A stretch of 64,000 nucleotides of DNA from Lachnospiraceae bacterium C10 (GTDB taxonomy: Bacteria > Bacillota > Clostridia > Lachnospirales > Lachnospiraceae): contig FMTN01000010.1 of NCBI GenBank assembly GCA_900100095.1, positions 1 to 64,000 on the forward strand, given 5' to 3'. Below are positions 50,489-58,791 of the stretch, piece after piece. Each line of letters opens with the position of its first letter. Within the stretch, counting starts at the first letter, position 1. Made by a program: the position numbers and the translations under genes. The notes beneath the pieces are model-generated. The model was not told where the DNA came from and searched no databases. It worked only from the letters and a program-made list of their open reading frames with translations.

Positions 50489-50760
50489 TATAGGTTCCCC
50501 CTTTTCTTCTCCATCTGTACTTTATAAGCAATCAAACGAAGTACATATTCTGGCATTGCCCTACGACCAAGTTCCCATTCCTGCATAGTTCTATATGGAA
50601 TACCAAGCCAGGCAGAAAAATCTTTTCTATTCATTCCTGACTGCGCTCTAATCATCTTAAACGCATATGCCATCTTCCGGCGTACAGCATCAGCGTCTGT
50701 TTTATCAGTTTTTTCCACTTCAATATCTATACCTTCAATGCTATATATTTCCTTATCCAT
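50488..50760 (-). CDS. Small XRE/HTH regulator
   Basis: 90 residues. HTH in GMNRKDFSAWLGIPYRTMQEWE (about residues 41-62), then YVLRLIAYKVQMEKKRGNL. Starts at ATG 50760 with AGGAGG 7 bases upstream. A perfect consensus promoter filled with a palindrome lies upstream and suggests autorepression. Co-encoded membrane protein follows. This ICE-type gene pair is common in Lachnospiraceae elements. Confidence 0.85.
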   Translation of the reverse strand: MDKEIYSIEGIDIEVEKTDKTDADAVRRKMAYAFKMIRAQSGMNRKDFSAWLGIPYRTMQEWELGRRAMPEYVLRLIAYKVQMEKKRGNL

Positions 50761-50780
50761 GGCACTACCTCCTAAATTAA

Positions 50781-50837
50781 TGTAGTCAATGCGTGTATCT
50801 CTACTTTCATTATATGTAGTCATTGACTACATGTCAA
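50781..50837 (-). promoter_or_regulatory. Consensus promoter with 17-bp operator filling the spacer
   Basis: Minus-strand TTGACA (plus 50832-50837) and TATAAT (plus 50809-50814) are separated by exactly 17 bases, which are the perfect palindrome TGTAGTCA-A-TGACTACA (50815-50831). A further half-site TGTAGTCA lies at 50781-50788, after the transcription start. Confidence 0.9.
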
Positions 50838-50849
50838 TACAAAAAAATA

Positions 50850-50880
50850 CCCGCAAAGCAGGTGTAATCTGCAATGCGGG
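50850..50880 (-). terminator. Terminator of XRE gene
   Basis: CCCGCA..TGCGGG stem with an inner GCAG/CTGC stem, followed on the minus strand by TATTTTTTT. It ends the 50903-51238 gene and lies just upstream of the neighbouring promoter. Confidence 0.85.
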
Positions 50881-50902
50881 CATCCTGAGTCTTATTTAGT
50901 TT

Positions 50903-51238
50903 TTAAAGCAATCCTTCAACCTTACGCTTTATTACCCAATAAACATCTTCAATATCACGATCAGATAATTTCTCAAGTAATTTAAAGAACGAACTGTACT
51001 TAGCTGCAAGTCTCTGCTCTTCACCGGATTCTGTAAACTCTAGGAACAGTAATTCTCTTACATCAACTTCATAAATACGAGAGAACTGTGCAAGTTCATC
51101 AGCAGATATACTTCTCTTCCCAGCTTCCATTTCACTCATGGTCGTCTTCTTCAAGTTCATGAGCTTTGCAGCTTCATCCTGAGTAAAACCTGCCCTAACA
51201 CGCGCTTCTTTAAGCTTTTTAGCTGTAAACTCCGACAT
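50903..51238 (-). CDS. XRE-family regulator (element-end type)
   Basis: 111 residues; HTH GFTQDEAAKLMNLKKTTMSEME at about 15-36, then ISADELAQFSRIYEVDVRELLF. Paralogue of the gene at 8533-8868 and in the same position relative to its att site and terminator. ATG 51238 follows AAGGAGG. Two 17-bp inverted repeats upstream are candidate operators. It is the first gene inside the ICE from the ppdK side, so it may control cargo or excision. Confidence 0.88.
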   Translation of the reverse strand: MSEFTAKKLKEARVRAGFTQDEAAKLMNLKKTTMSEMEAGKRSISADELAQFSRIYEVDVRELLFLEFTESGEEQRLAAKYSSFFKLLEKLSDRDIEDVYWVIKRKVEGLL

Positions 51239-51256
51239 TTTTGAACCTCCTTCTAA

Positions 51257-51316
51257 GTTCGGATATTCCGAACTTTTTCCAAAATGGTTAATTTTTACTG
51301 TTCGGATTTCCCGAAC
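51257..51316 (-). promoter_or_regulatory. Two GTTCGG inverted repeats before XRE gene
   Basis: GTTCGGATATTCCGAAC (51257-51273) and GTTCGGATTTCCCGAAC (51300-51316), 43 bases apart centre to centre (four helical turns). Twin sites in this position are typical of an autoregulated repressor. Confidence 0.8.
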
Positions 51317-51406
51317 TTCTGACAAAAATTTTGTCGAATGCAGTCAACAATTTCTTGTGTCTAGCTCTCATTACAGCCTGGTTGAAATTATTCTTAAGTA
51401 AAAAAA

Positions 51407-51434
51407 TATAGGGTGTCTAAGCAGACACCCTATA
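51407..51434 (-). terminator. ppdK terminator
   Basis: TATAGGGTGTCT-AAGC-AGACACCCTATA, a perfect 12-bp stem, with TTTTTTTA following on the minus strand. It lies about 130 bases after the ppdK stop and inside the ICE border. The counterpart at 9162-9187 has the same layout with a different stem. Confidence 0.88.
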
Positions 51435-51560
51435 CTAGGAATAGCTTTATTTCAAGCTTTTCTGGGTAATGGAAAGTATTTTCCGGATGATAAATCCTCA
51501 TACTTTGCTTCATGAAATCTTTGGAGATTTCAAAAGTTCCCAAAAAACAGCTTGCATCTT

Positions 51561-54203
51561 TTACTGACGTGACTCGGCGATAGCTGCCTGTGCCGCTGCC
51601 AATCGTGCAACAGGTACACGGTATGGTGAGCATGATACATAGTCTAAGCCAATGGAATCGCAGAACTCAACGGAAGATGGGTCTCCACCGTGCTCTCCAC
51701 AGATACCGCAATGTAACTTCTCGTTTACCGGGCGACCAAGCTTAAGTGCTGTATCCATTAATTTACCAACACCGGTCTGATCGAGCTTAGCGAATGGATC
51801 AGACTCGAAAATCTTATTATCGTAGTATGCACCTAAGAACTTACCAGCATCATCACGGGAGAAGCCGAAGGTCATCTGGGTCAGATCGTTGGTTCCGAAG
51901 CAGAAGAAGTCAGCTTCCTTTGCGATCTCATCAGCTGTAAGTGCAGCTCTTGGGATCTCGATCATTGTACCAACTTCGTATGTCAGGTCAGAGCCTGCTG
52001 CTGCGATTTCAGCATCTGCAATCTCTACTACGATATCCTTAACGAACTTGAACTCCTTGAACTCTCCAACAAGCGGAATCATGATTTCCGGTACAAGGTT
52101 CCAATCTGGATGAGCCTTCTTTACCTCGATTGCAGCGCGGATAACAGCTGTTGTCTGCATCTTTGCAATCTCAGGGTATGTGATGGTAAGACGGCATCCA
52201 CGATGACCCATCATTGGGTTGAACTCCTTAAGGCCTTCGATGATGCTCTTGATGCTCTCGATGGACTTGCCCTGAGCCTCAGCTAACTTCTTGATATCCT
52301 CCTCTGCTGTAGGAACGAACTCATGAAGAGGTGGATCAAGGAAACGAATGGTAACAGGGTTACCCTCCATAGCCTCGAATAACTGCTTAAAGTCATCCTG
52401 CTGATATGGAAGAATCTTAGCAAGAGCTGCTTCTCTCTCTTCTACTGTATCAGAGCAGATCATCTCACGGAATGCTGCGATACGGTTCTCATCGAAGAAC
52501 ATATGCTCTGTACGGCAAAGACCGATACCCTGTGCACCAAGCTCACGAGCCTTCTTTGCATCTGCTGGTGTATCTGCATTGGTACGAACCTTCATTCTTC
52601 TGAACTTATCAGCCCATGCCATGATACGTCCGAACTCTCCTGCGATCTTAGCATCTACTGTCTTAATCTCGCCGTCATAGATGTTACCGGTTGTACCATC
52701 GATAGAAAGGTAATCTCCCTCATGGAATGTCTTACCTGCTAATTCAAACTTCTTATTCTCTTCATCCATCTTGATGTCGCCGCATCCGGATACACAGCAC
52801 TCACCCATACCACGGGCAACAACAGCTGCGTGTGATGTCATACCACCACGTACAGTCAGAATTCCTTCTGCTGCCTTCATTCCGGTGATATCCTCCGGAG
52901 ATGTCTCGAGACGAACAAGAATAACCTTTTCTCCACGCTCTGCCCATGTTACTGCGTCATCTGCTGTGAAAACAACCTTACCGCAAGCAGCTCCCGGAGA
53001 TGCTCCAAGTCCTTTTCCGATTGGTGTTGCAGCCTTAAGTGCATCCACATCGAACTGAGGATGAAGAAGAGTATCGAGGTTACGAGGATCAATCATTGCA
53101 ACTGCCTCTTCCTCTGTCTTATGTCCTTCATCTACAAGGTCACATGCAATCTTGAGTGCAGCCTGTGCTGTTCTCTTACCATTACGGCACTGAAGCATGT
53201 AAAGCTTCTTATTCTCAACGGTGAACTCCATATCCTGCATATCATGATAGTGATTCTCCAATGTCTCACATACCTTGATAAATTCGCTATATGCCTCAGG
53301 GAATTCCTGCTCCATCTGAGCAATTGGCATTGGTGTACGAACACCTGCTACAACGTCCTCACCCTGTGCGTTCTTAAGGAACTCACCCATGAGCTTCTTC
53401 TCACCTGTAGCCGGATCACGTGTAAATGCCACACCTGTACCGGAATTGTTATTTAAGTTACCGAATACCATTGGCATTACGTTAACTGCAGTACCCCATG
53501 AGTATGGGATATCATTATCACGACGATATACGTTAGCACGAGGGTTATCCCATGAACGGAAAACAGCCTCGATTGCAAGCTTTAACTGCTCAACCGGATC
53601 GGACGGGAAGTCTTCTCCTAACTGCTTCTTGTACTCTGCCTTAAACTGGCAAGCAAGCTCCTTTAAATCTGCTGCTGTCAGTTCAACGTCATACTGAACA
53701 CCCTTCTCTTCCTTCATCTTGTCGATCAGCTGCTCGAAGTACTTCTTGCCGACTTCCATTACTACGTCAGAGAACATCTGAATGAATCTTCTGTATGAAT
53801 CGTATACAAAACGCTCAAAGGCCGGATCTGGGTTACCCTTAATCATCGCATCAACAACTTCGTCATTAAGGCCAAGGTTAAGGATTGTATCCATCATACC
53901 TGGCATAGAAGCACGTGCTCCGGAACGAACAGATACAAGAAGTGGATTCTCAAGGTCACCGAACTTCTTACCGTTCTCCTTCTCCATCCAAGCAACGCCT
54001 TCCATTGTCTGGGCCATGATCTCATCATTGATCTTACGTCCATCTTCGTAGTACTGTGTACAAGCTTCCGTTGTAATTGTAAATCCCTGTGGAACTGGAA
54101 GACCAATCTCTGTCATCTCTGCTAAGTTAGCGCCCTTACCGCCAAGCAGATTTCTCATAGACATGTTACCCTCTTTGAAGGTGTAAACCCATTTGTTTGC
54201 CAT
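51561..54203 (-). CDS. ppdK: Pyruvate, phosphate dikinase
   Basis: 880 residues, usual length. Interconverts pyruvate, ATP and phosphate with PEP, AMP and pyrophosphate; central to glycolysis/gluconeogenesis in anaerobes. The N-terminal ATP-grasp domain starts WVYTFKEGNMSMRNLLGGKGANLAEM (cited by its ends); the swivelling phosphohistidine is in GGMTSHAAVVARGMG (about residue 455); the PEP/pyruvate domain has GLCRTEHMF, and the C-terminal LHCGICGEHGGDPSS holds the catalytic Cys. Start ATG 54203 follows AGGAGG. The last codons form att core A, so the C-terminal SRQ is probably supplied by the ICE. Codon use is host-like. Confidence 0.97.
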   Translation of the reverse strand: MANKWVYTFKEGNMSMRNLLGGKGANLAEMTEIGLPVPQGFTITTEACTQYYEDGRKINDEIMAQTMEGVAWMEKENGKKFGDLENPLLVSVRSGARASMPGMMDTILNLGLNDEVVDAMIKGNPDPAFERFVYDSYRRFIQMFSDVVMEVGKKYFEQLIDKMKEEKGVQYDVELTAADLKELACQFKAEYKKQLGEDFPSDPVEQLKLAIEAVFRSWDNPRANVYRRDNDIPYSWGTAVNVMPMVFGNLNNNSGTGVAFTRDPATGEKKLMGEFLKNAQGEDVVAGVRTPMPIAQMEQEFPEAYSEFIKVCETLENHYHDMQDMEFTVENKKLYMLQCRNGKRTAQAALKIACDLVDEGHKTEEEAVAMIDPRNLDTLLHPQFDVDALKAATPIGKGLGASPGAACGKVVFTADDAVTWAERGEKVILVRLETSPEDITGMKAAEGILTVRGGMTSHAAVVARGMGECCVSGCGDIKMDEENKKFELAGKTFHEGDYLSIDGTTGNIYDGEIKTVDAKIAGEFGRIMAWADKFRRMKVRTNADTPADAKKARELGAQGIGLCRTEHMFFDENRIAAFREMICSDTVEEREAALAKILPYQQDDFKQLFEAMEGNPVTIRFLDPPLHEFVPTAEEDIKKLAEAQGKSIESIKSIIEGLKEFNPMMGHRGCRLTITYPEIAKMQTTAVIRAAIEVKKAHPDWNLVPEIMIPLVGEFKEFKFVKDIVVEIADAEIAAAGSDLTYEVGTMIEIPRAALTADEIAKEADFFCFGTNDLTQMTFGFSRDDAGKFLGAYYDNKIFESDPFAKLDQTGVGKLMDTALKLGRPVNEKLHCGICGEHGGDPSSVEFCDSIGLDYVSCSPYRVPVARLAAAQAAIAESRQ
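51577..51590. other. att-like core, site A (ppdK 3' end, ICE right end)
   Basis: GCGATAGCTGCCTG lies 17 bases before the ppdK stop (minus-strand reading AQAAIAESRQ and stop). It differs by one base from the cores at 9319-9332 and 1923-1936. In the recombinase frame the minus strand stays open from here to a TAG at 51430, about 53 codons, which would extend the recombinase in the excised circle. Confidence 0.75.
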
Positions 54204-54320
54204 TTTTACTTCCTCCTATTTCTTATCAATAACGGATCCCCTTTTTACTCATTTACTCACGAACAAGAGTAAGATCCTTGGCACACCCTAAAACAAGTGG
54301 TTTTGGCTGTGTCCTTATGT

Positions 54321-54348
54321 ATTTTAACACAAAATCTTGTGTATTCAA
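54321..54348 (-). promoter_or_regulatory. ppdK: ppdK promoter with palindromic spacer
   Basis: Minus-strand TTGAAT (plus 54343-54348) and TAAAAT (plus 54321-54326) separated by 16 bases that are the inverted repeat ACACAAAATCTTGTGT (54327-54342). It may be an operator. The rest of the 54.2-54.7 kb gap is AT-rich and has no gene; the promoter of the glycosidase gene is presumably near 54.66 kb. Confidence 0.65.
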
Positions 54349-54721
54349 GGCGATTTTTGGTATATATGCACATTCCGCGATTTAGCGCGTAAACGCGAAT
54401 TTTCGGTATATAAATCGTTTTCGTTGCTAAATTTGCTAAATTGAGCTTTTTTTCATAATTTTCTATTCATTTCAGACTATTCTAAGCAACTTATACAATG
54501 TTTTTCTAAGCCTATTCTTTTGTGCAATCCGTAATATTTACCAATCCATTCTCTCAATTTTTGTGCACTTTGACAGTGTGTATTTTTTTGTATTTTTCGC
54601 CTTTTCTGATTGAATTCGCAAAAAATCACAAAAACTCAATACGTTCCTAAAGCATTTCCTCTATCCCTTCTTCGATAGAAATGGTATGCTTTCTAAAAAT
54701 AAAACATTGGAGGTTATAAAG

Positions 54722-56305
54722 ATGGTTTCTTGGTTAAATGATGCAGTTTTTTATGAAATTTATCCGCAGTCTTTTCAGGATAGTAACGGAGACGGTATCG
54801 GCGATATCGATGGTATCACCTCCCGTCTGGATTATATTAAGGATTTAGGCTTTAACGCCCTTTGGATCAATCCTTGTTACGACTCTCCTTTTAAAGATGC
54901 CGGTTATGACGTAAGAGATTATAAGAAGGTTGCTCCTCGCTATGGCAGCAATGAAGATCTCTACCGTCTGTTCGGAGAGGCTCATAATCGTGGCATCCAT
55001 GTCCTGCTTGACCTTGTTCCCGGACATACTTCCGAAGAGCATCCTTGGTTTATCGAAAGCGGTAAGCAGGAGCGTAATGAATACTCTGACCGCTACGTCT
55101 GGGCTGACTATGCCTGGGCTATGAAAGGACGCCCTTATATCGCCGGAGAATGTCAGCGTGACGGCATATACATGCTGAACTTTTTTAAGTCACAGCCTGC
55201 CCTCAATTACGGATTCGGAGAAATCGATGAAGATTGGCAGATGCCGGCCGACAATCCTGCCGCCATTGAGACAAGAGAAGCTATGAAGGATGTCATGCGC
55301 TTCTGGATGGATCGCGGCTGTGACGGTTTCCGCGTTGATATGGCGGATTCCCTTGTTAAGAATGATACCGAAGATAAATCCTACACACAGAAGATCTGGC
55401 AGGATGTCCGTCAGATGTTCGACAGCGATTATCCGGAATGTGCCCTGGTCTCTGAATGGGATCATCCTTCGCAGTCCATCTCCGGTGGTTTTCACTGTGA
55501 CTTTACCCTGGATAACCCGAATTCCGGCTATCGTACACTTTTCCGTGATTATCGGGATGATGCTGACAACAAAGGAAGTCTTCCGGTGTCTTTGAAGAAG
55601 GATCGCAGTTTCTTCCGCAAGGATGCCGGTGGTGACATCACCCGGTTCCTTGACAAATACCTTCCGGAATACAAAGCAGTTAACGGCAAAGGCTATATCA
55701 GTCTGATTTCCGGTAATCATGATACTCCGCGTCTTCGTCGCACTCTGGATGTGGAAGAGTTAAAGGTTGCCTACGCCTTCCTTTTCTCTATGCCGGGTGT
55801 TCCGTTCATGTATTACGGAGATGAGATCGGTATGCGCTATATCGATAACATGCCGACCAAGGAGGGCGGTTACAGCCGTACCGGTACCCGTACTCCTATG
55901 CAGTGGAACCACGAGAAAAACATGGGATTCTCCACCGCCTTCCCGGAGGATCTGTATCTTCCGCTGGATCCGCAGGAGGATGCTCCATGCGTTGCTGATC
56001 AGCTTGGTGATAAGACCTCTCTTCTTGAGACGGTTCGCTCTCTGATCCAGCTTAGACACGAACATGACGATCTTAAGGCCAATGGCAGCTTTAAGCCTCT
56101 TTTCGCAAAAAGTGACTGTCCGCTCTTCCTCTATCAGCGTGGTAATCTCATCTGCGGTGTCAACCCTTCCTCTACACCGGTTACCGTAAGTGCTGATCAG
56201 CTTGACACCGAGTGGAAGAAAAACATCCTGTACTCTCTCGGTTCCGGGAAACTGACAGACAAGGAATTGACCGTAGGAGCTCAATCCTTCGTCGTACTGG
56301 CATAA
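54722..56305 (+). CDS. GH13 alpha-glucosidase/oligo-1,6-glucosidase-like enzyme
   Basis: 527 residues, cytoplasmic (no signal peptide). Hydrolyses alpha-glucosidic bonds. Conserved regions: LLDLVPGHTS (region I), GCDGFRVDMADS (region II, nucleophile Asp), ALVSEWDHP (region III, acid/base Glu) and LISGNHDTPR (region IV). PGVPFMYYGDEIGM fits the oligosaccharide-type branch, but region I has GHT instead of the usual NHT/NHC, so the exact specificity is open. ATG 54722 follows TTGGAGG; an upstream ATG at 54686 lacks a site. Lone plus-strand gene between minus-strand genes. Confidence 0.9.
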   Translation: MVSWLNDAVFYEIYPQSFQDSNGDGIGDIDGITSRLDYIKDLGFNALWINPCYDSPFKDAGYDVRDYKKVAPRYGSNEDLYRLFGEAHNRGIHVLLDLVPGHTSEEHPWFIESGKQERNEYSDRYVWADYAWAMKGRPYIAGECQRDGIYMLNFFKSQPALNYGFGEIDEDWQMPADNPAAIETREAMKDVMRFWMDRGCDGFRVDMADSLVKNDTEDKSYTQKIWQDVRQMFDSDYPECALVSEWDHPSQSISGGFHCDFTLDNPNSGYRTLFRDYRDDADNKGSLPVSLKKDRSFFRKDAGGDITRFLDKYLPEYKAVNGKGYISLISGNHDTPRLRRTLDVEELKVAYAFLFSMPGVPFMYYGDEIGMRYIDNMPTKEGGYSRTGTRTPMQWNHEKNMGFSTAFPEDLYLPLDPQEDAPCVADQLGDKTSLLETVRSLIQLRHEHDDLKANGSFKPLFAKSDCPLFLYQRGNLICGVNPSSTPVTVSADQLDTEWKKNILYSLGSGKLTDKELTVGAQSFVVLA

Positions 56306-56347
56306 AAGAAAAAGTGACCGGCAAAAAGCCGCTCACTGACATGAAGA

Positions 56348-56370
56348 AGGACTGCCAATGCGGCAGTCCT
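56348..56370. terminator. Bidirectional terminator
   Basis: AGGACTGCC-AATGC-GGCAGTCCT, a perfect 9-bp stem, then CTTTTATTATTT. It lies between the converging glycosidase and secreted-protein genes and can serve both. Confidence 0.88.
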
Positions 56371-56376
56371 CTTTTA

Positions 56377-57504
56377 TTATTTGATCTTAAATGTATAGGC
56401 CTTCTTGGCTGCACCGGTGATACGTACAACATACCACTTATTCTTCTTCACCTTAAACGAAGCTTTGGTTGCTGTTTTCTTGACTTCCGTCGTTACCAGC
56501 TTGGATGCAGAGCCTTTCTTATAGATATCCATCGTAACATCCTTAAAAAACGCCTCCTCTGCACTTGCTGTCAGCTTCACCTTTCCAGACTTTGTTGCCT
56601 TAAATTTATAATAGTCAACATCATCCTTAACTTCCAGCTGGCCAGCGACAGACTTTCCCATTTTTACAACAGAAGCCTTCTTTTCCTGATTTTCCACATC
56701 GACGTATCCCAAGATCTTAAAGGAATATTCCTCAGGATCACCGTTCCACAACTTCGCATCGATATAATAATCCGTATTCTTCTCTAAACGGATATAGTCA
56801 CTTGTCTGGGTCTCGGAGCTTAAACTGTTATAATTCCATGATCCAACCACGGAAGAAGATGCTCCGCTGGTATTTTTATAAACAGAATAAATATTGGATG
56901 CCCAGTTGCCGGATGTTGCCTGAATCTTGATCAGATTGTATTTGCCGCTATTAAACTTATAACAATCCCTGTCATCCTTGGTATAGATTCTGGAAGATAC
57001 CAGTTCTCCTGTCTTTACCTTCTTTCCTGATTTAAGAGATGCAGAAGGATCCTCCAGCTTTGTAGCTGTAATGCCAAGGGTCTCGGAATCCTCATCTTCA
57101 GAACCCTTTACAACAAGGATGTACGGATTCTTATCCGCCTCGAGGCAATAGTAATATGCCTCCGGATTGGAACCCTTTTTGTATTTATAACCACGGACAT
57201 TGACATAAATTCCATTGATCTTCTTCATAATGCTAACATCTGCGTCAATGTGATTATCATTTGACCCAATGGTTAAATCAATCGCAGTCCCGGTCGTATT
57301 ATAGAATTTATAATACTGCACTTCCCCTTTGGAAACGGTCGTCTCGAAGCCGGAAAACAGGTCAATCTCTGTCGCTGTATCCATGGTGGACGCTGCCTGT
57401 GCAACGACAGGTGCTCCTGCAAATGTTGCCACAGGACCCGCAGAAAGCACAGTTGTGGAAATAAGACCAGCTGCTAACAATCGATAAAATTTGTTGTTTT
57501 TCAT
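56377..57504 (-). CDS. Secreted protein with PPC-like beta domains
   Basis: 375 residues with a signal peptide (MKNNKFYRLLAAGLISTTVL, cleavage near AQAAS at about 38). At least two, perhaps three, repeats of a beta-sandwich of the bacterial pre-peptidase C-terminal type: GEVQYYKFYN, DRDCYKFNSGKYNLIKI and DVDYYKFKATKSGKVKLTA. No LPxTG or transmembrane anchor, so it is released or loosely bound. Probable ligand binding or adhesion; no catalytic domain. Lys-rich C-terminus. Confidence 0.82.
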   Translation of the reverse strand: MKNNKFYRLLAAGLISTTVLSAGPVATFAGAPVVAQAASTMDTATEIDLFSGFETTVSKGEVQYYKFYNTTGTAIDLTIGSNDNHIDADVSIMKKINGIYVNVRGYKYKKGSNPEAYYYCLEADKNPYILVVKGSEDEDSETLGITATKLEDPSASLKSGKKVKTGELVSSRIYTKDDRDCYKFNSGKYNLIKIQATSGNWASNIYSVYKNTSGASSSVVGSWNYNSLSSETQTSDYIRLEKNTDYYIDAKLWNGDPEEYSFKILGYVDVENQEKKASVVKMGKSVAGQLEVKDDVDYYKFKATKSGKVKLTASAEEAFFKDVTMDIYKKGSASKLVTTEVKKTATKASFKVKKNKWYVVRITGAAKKAYTFKIK

Positions 57505-57665
57505 AAATACTCTCCTCTTCTATAAATGTAATAGGATTATGCCTGAATCTACCCCAATCCAAGCCTTTTTTATTTTAACAAAAGAAATTATATGCATCAA
57601 CACAACAAATATTTTTTTTGATATACTAGCATTAACATTGACGAACAAAAAGAAAGGGATCACCT

Positions 57666-58715
57666 ATGATAAAACACCGCATCCTAAGGAAGTTACGTAC
57701 TGCGACAGCCCTTATGCTCTCTTGCGCACTCCTGTTTACAGCTTATCCGGCTCAAGCCAAAGTAGCTAAGAGTCTGTCTTCTGTCTCCCTGACGTCCACA
57801 GAACTGTCGAAATACAATGGATCCATAAAAGCTACCATTAACAATACGAAAAATATTCTGACCTTCTCCCTCAAGGGGTGTAGGCAGTATGCAAATCGCG
57901 CTCTCACCTGTGATTGTGCTATGCTTGATGAAAAGCCGGTAGTCGTTAACAGCAGCGGCAACGCTTCCATTCAGGCGGATCTGACCCGTCTGAAACAAAG
58001 CACCATCTGGGTCTGCCGCTCCGATCAAGCGTACCAGTCAGACAATCTCTCGATGATCTATACCGGATTTTTTCAGCTCAATATCAGCAAGAAATCCGGT
58101 AAATACGTCTTCTTCTCTCCTGCTGGCAAGTCAGAGAAGACATTCCGTAACACTCTGAATAAAAAGTATTCGCCGAAAACCAAGCGGACACCGTACTTCG
58201 CGCAGAACCTAAAATACGCCTCCCAGATTAAGGCCACAACGAAGTCCATTATAAAGGGCTGTAAGTCGAAGGAAGATAAAGCCAAAGCCATTCACGATTG
58301 GCTTGCCACAAACATTCAATACAATTATGCCGCATTGAGTTCTCATGATGGCAGCAATATTCAATGGAATTCCGCTGATCCCGACTGGGTCTTCAAGCAT
58401 AAAAAGGCTATTTGCTCCGGCTTCTCACGCCTCGCCCGTGTTATGTACACCTACGCTGGCATTCCATGCTTGAATATCGTAGGAACCGGCCATTCCATTA
58501 CAGCCGGCAAAGACCACACGAATCCGAATCACGAATGGAATGCTCTCTATCTGGACGGAAGCTGGCGCATCGTCGATATCACCTGGGATTGTCCGAATGC
58601 CTACTACGGCAAGAATCATCCGGAAAATATCAAAGGACAGGCGCCACGATACAGCTATTACGGCATTACACCATTTGTACTTGGCATGGATCACATTTCC
58701 TTATCTGTTATGTAA
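57666..58715 (+). CDS. Secreted transglutaminase-like protein
   Basis: 349 residues. Signal peptide (RTATALMLSCALLFTAYPAQA, mature from about 32), a beta-rich N-terminal region (40-170) and a transglutaminase-like domain: KAIHDWLATNIQYNY, KAICSGFSRLARVM (catalytic Cys, about 252), GTGHSITAG, NHEWNALYLDGSWRIVDITWD (His and Asp; cited with its ends at about 288-308). The triad is complete. Such proteins cut or crosslink peptides at the cell surface. Weak ribosome site AAAGGG before ATG 57666. Confidence 0.87.
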   Translation: MIKHRILRKLRTATALMLSCALLFTAYPAQAKVAKSLSSVSLTSTELSKYNGSIKATINNTKNILTFSLKGCRQYANRALTCDCAMLDEKPVVVNSSGNASIQADLTRLKQSTIWVCRSDQAYQSDNLSMIYTGFFQLNISKKSGKYVFFSPAGKSEKTFRNTLNKKYSPKTKRTPYFAQNLKYASQIKATTKSIIKGCKSKEDKAKAIHDWLATNIQYNYAALSSHDGSNIQWNSADPDWVFKHKKAICSGFSRLARVMYTYAGIPCLNIVGTGHSITAGKDHTNPNHEWNALYLDGSWRIVDITWDCPNAYYGKNHPENIKGQAPRYSYYGITPFVLGMDHISLSVM

Positions 58716-58742
58716 CAAAATATAAGTTGTTCTACAAAAAGA

Positions 58743-58767
58743 ACCCGTGGGAAAATTTCCCACGGGT
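58743..58767. terminator. Bidirectional terminator
   Basis: ACCCGTGGGAAA paired with TTTCCCACGGGT with almost no loop, followed by CCTTTCTTTT on the plus strand. It serves the transglutaminase-like gene and, from the other side, glyQS. Confidence 0.87.
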
Positions 58768-58791
58768 CCTTTCTTTTATCCAGCGCTTTAC

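Noticed and set aside
51430-51633. 67-codon frame over the ppdK 3' end as a gene
   Set aside because: It starts inside ppdK and has no ribosome site. It is better seen as the possible extension of the recombinase frame in the circular form.
55190-55720. Long minus-strand frames opposite the glycosidase gene
   Set aside because: Antisense shadows of a well-conserved GH13 gene with no ribosome site.
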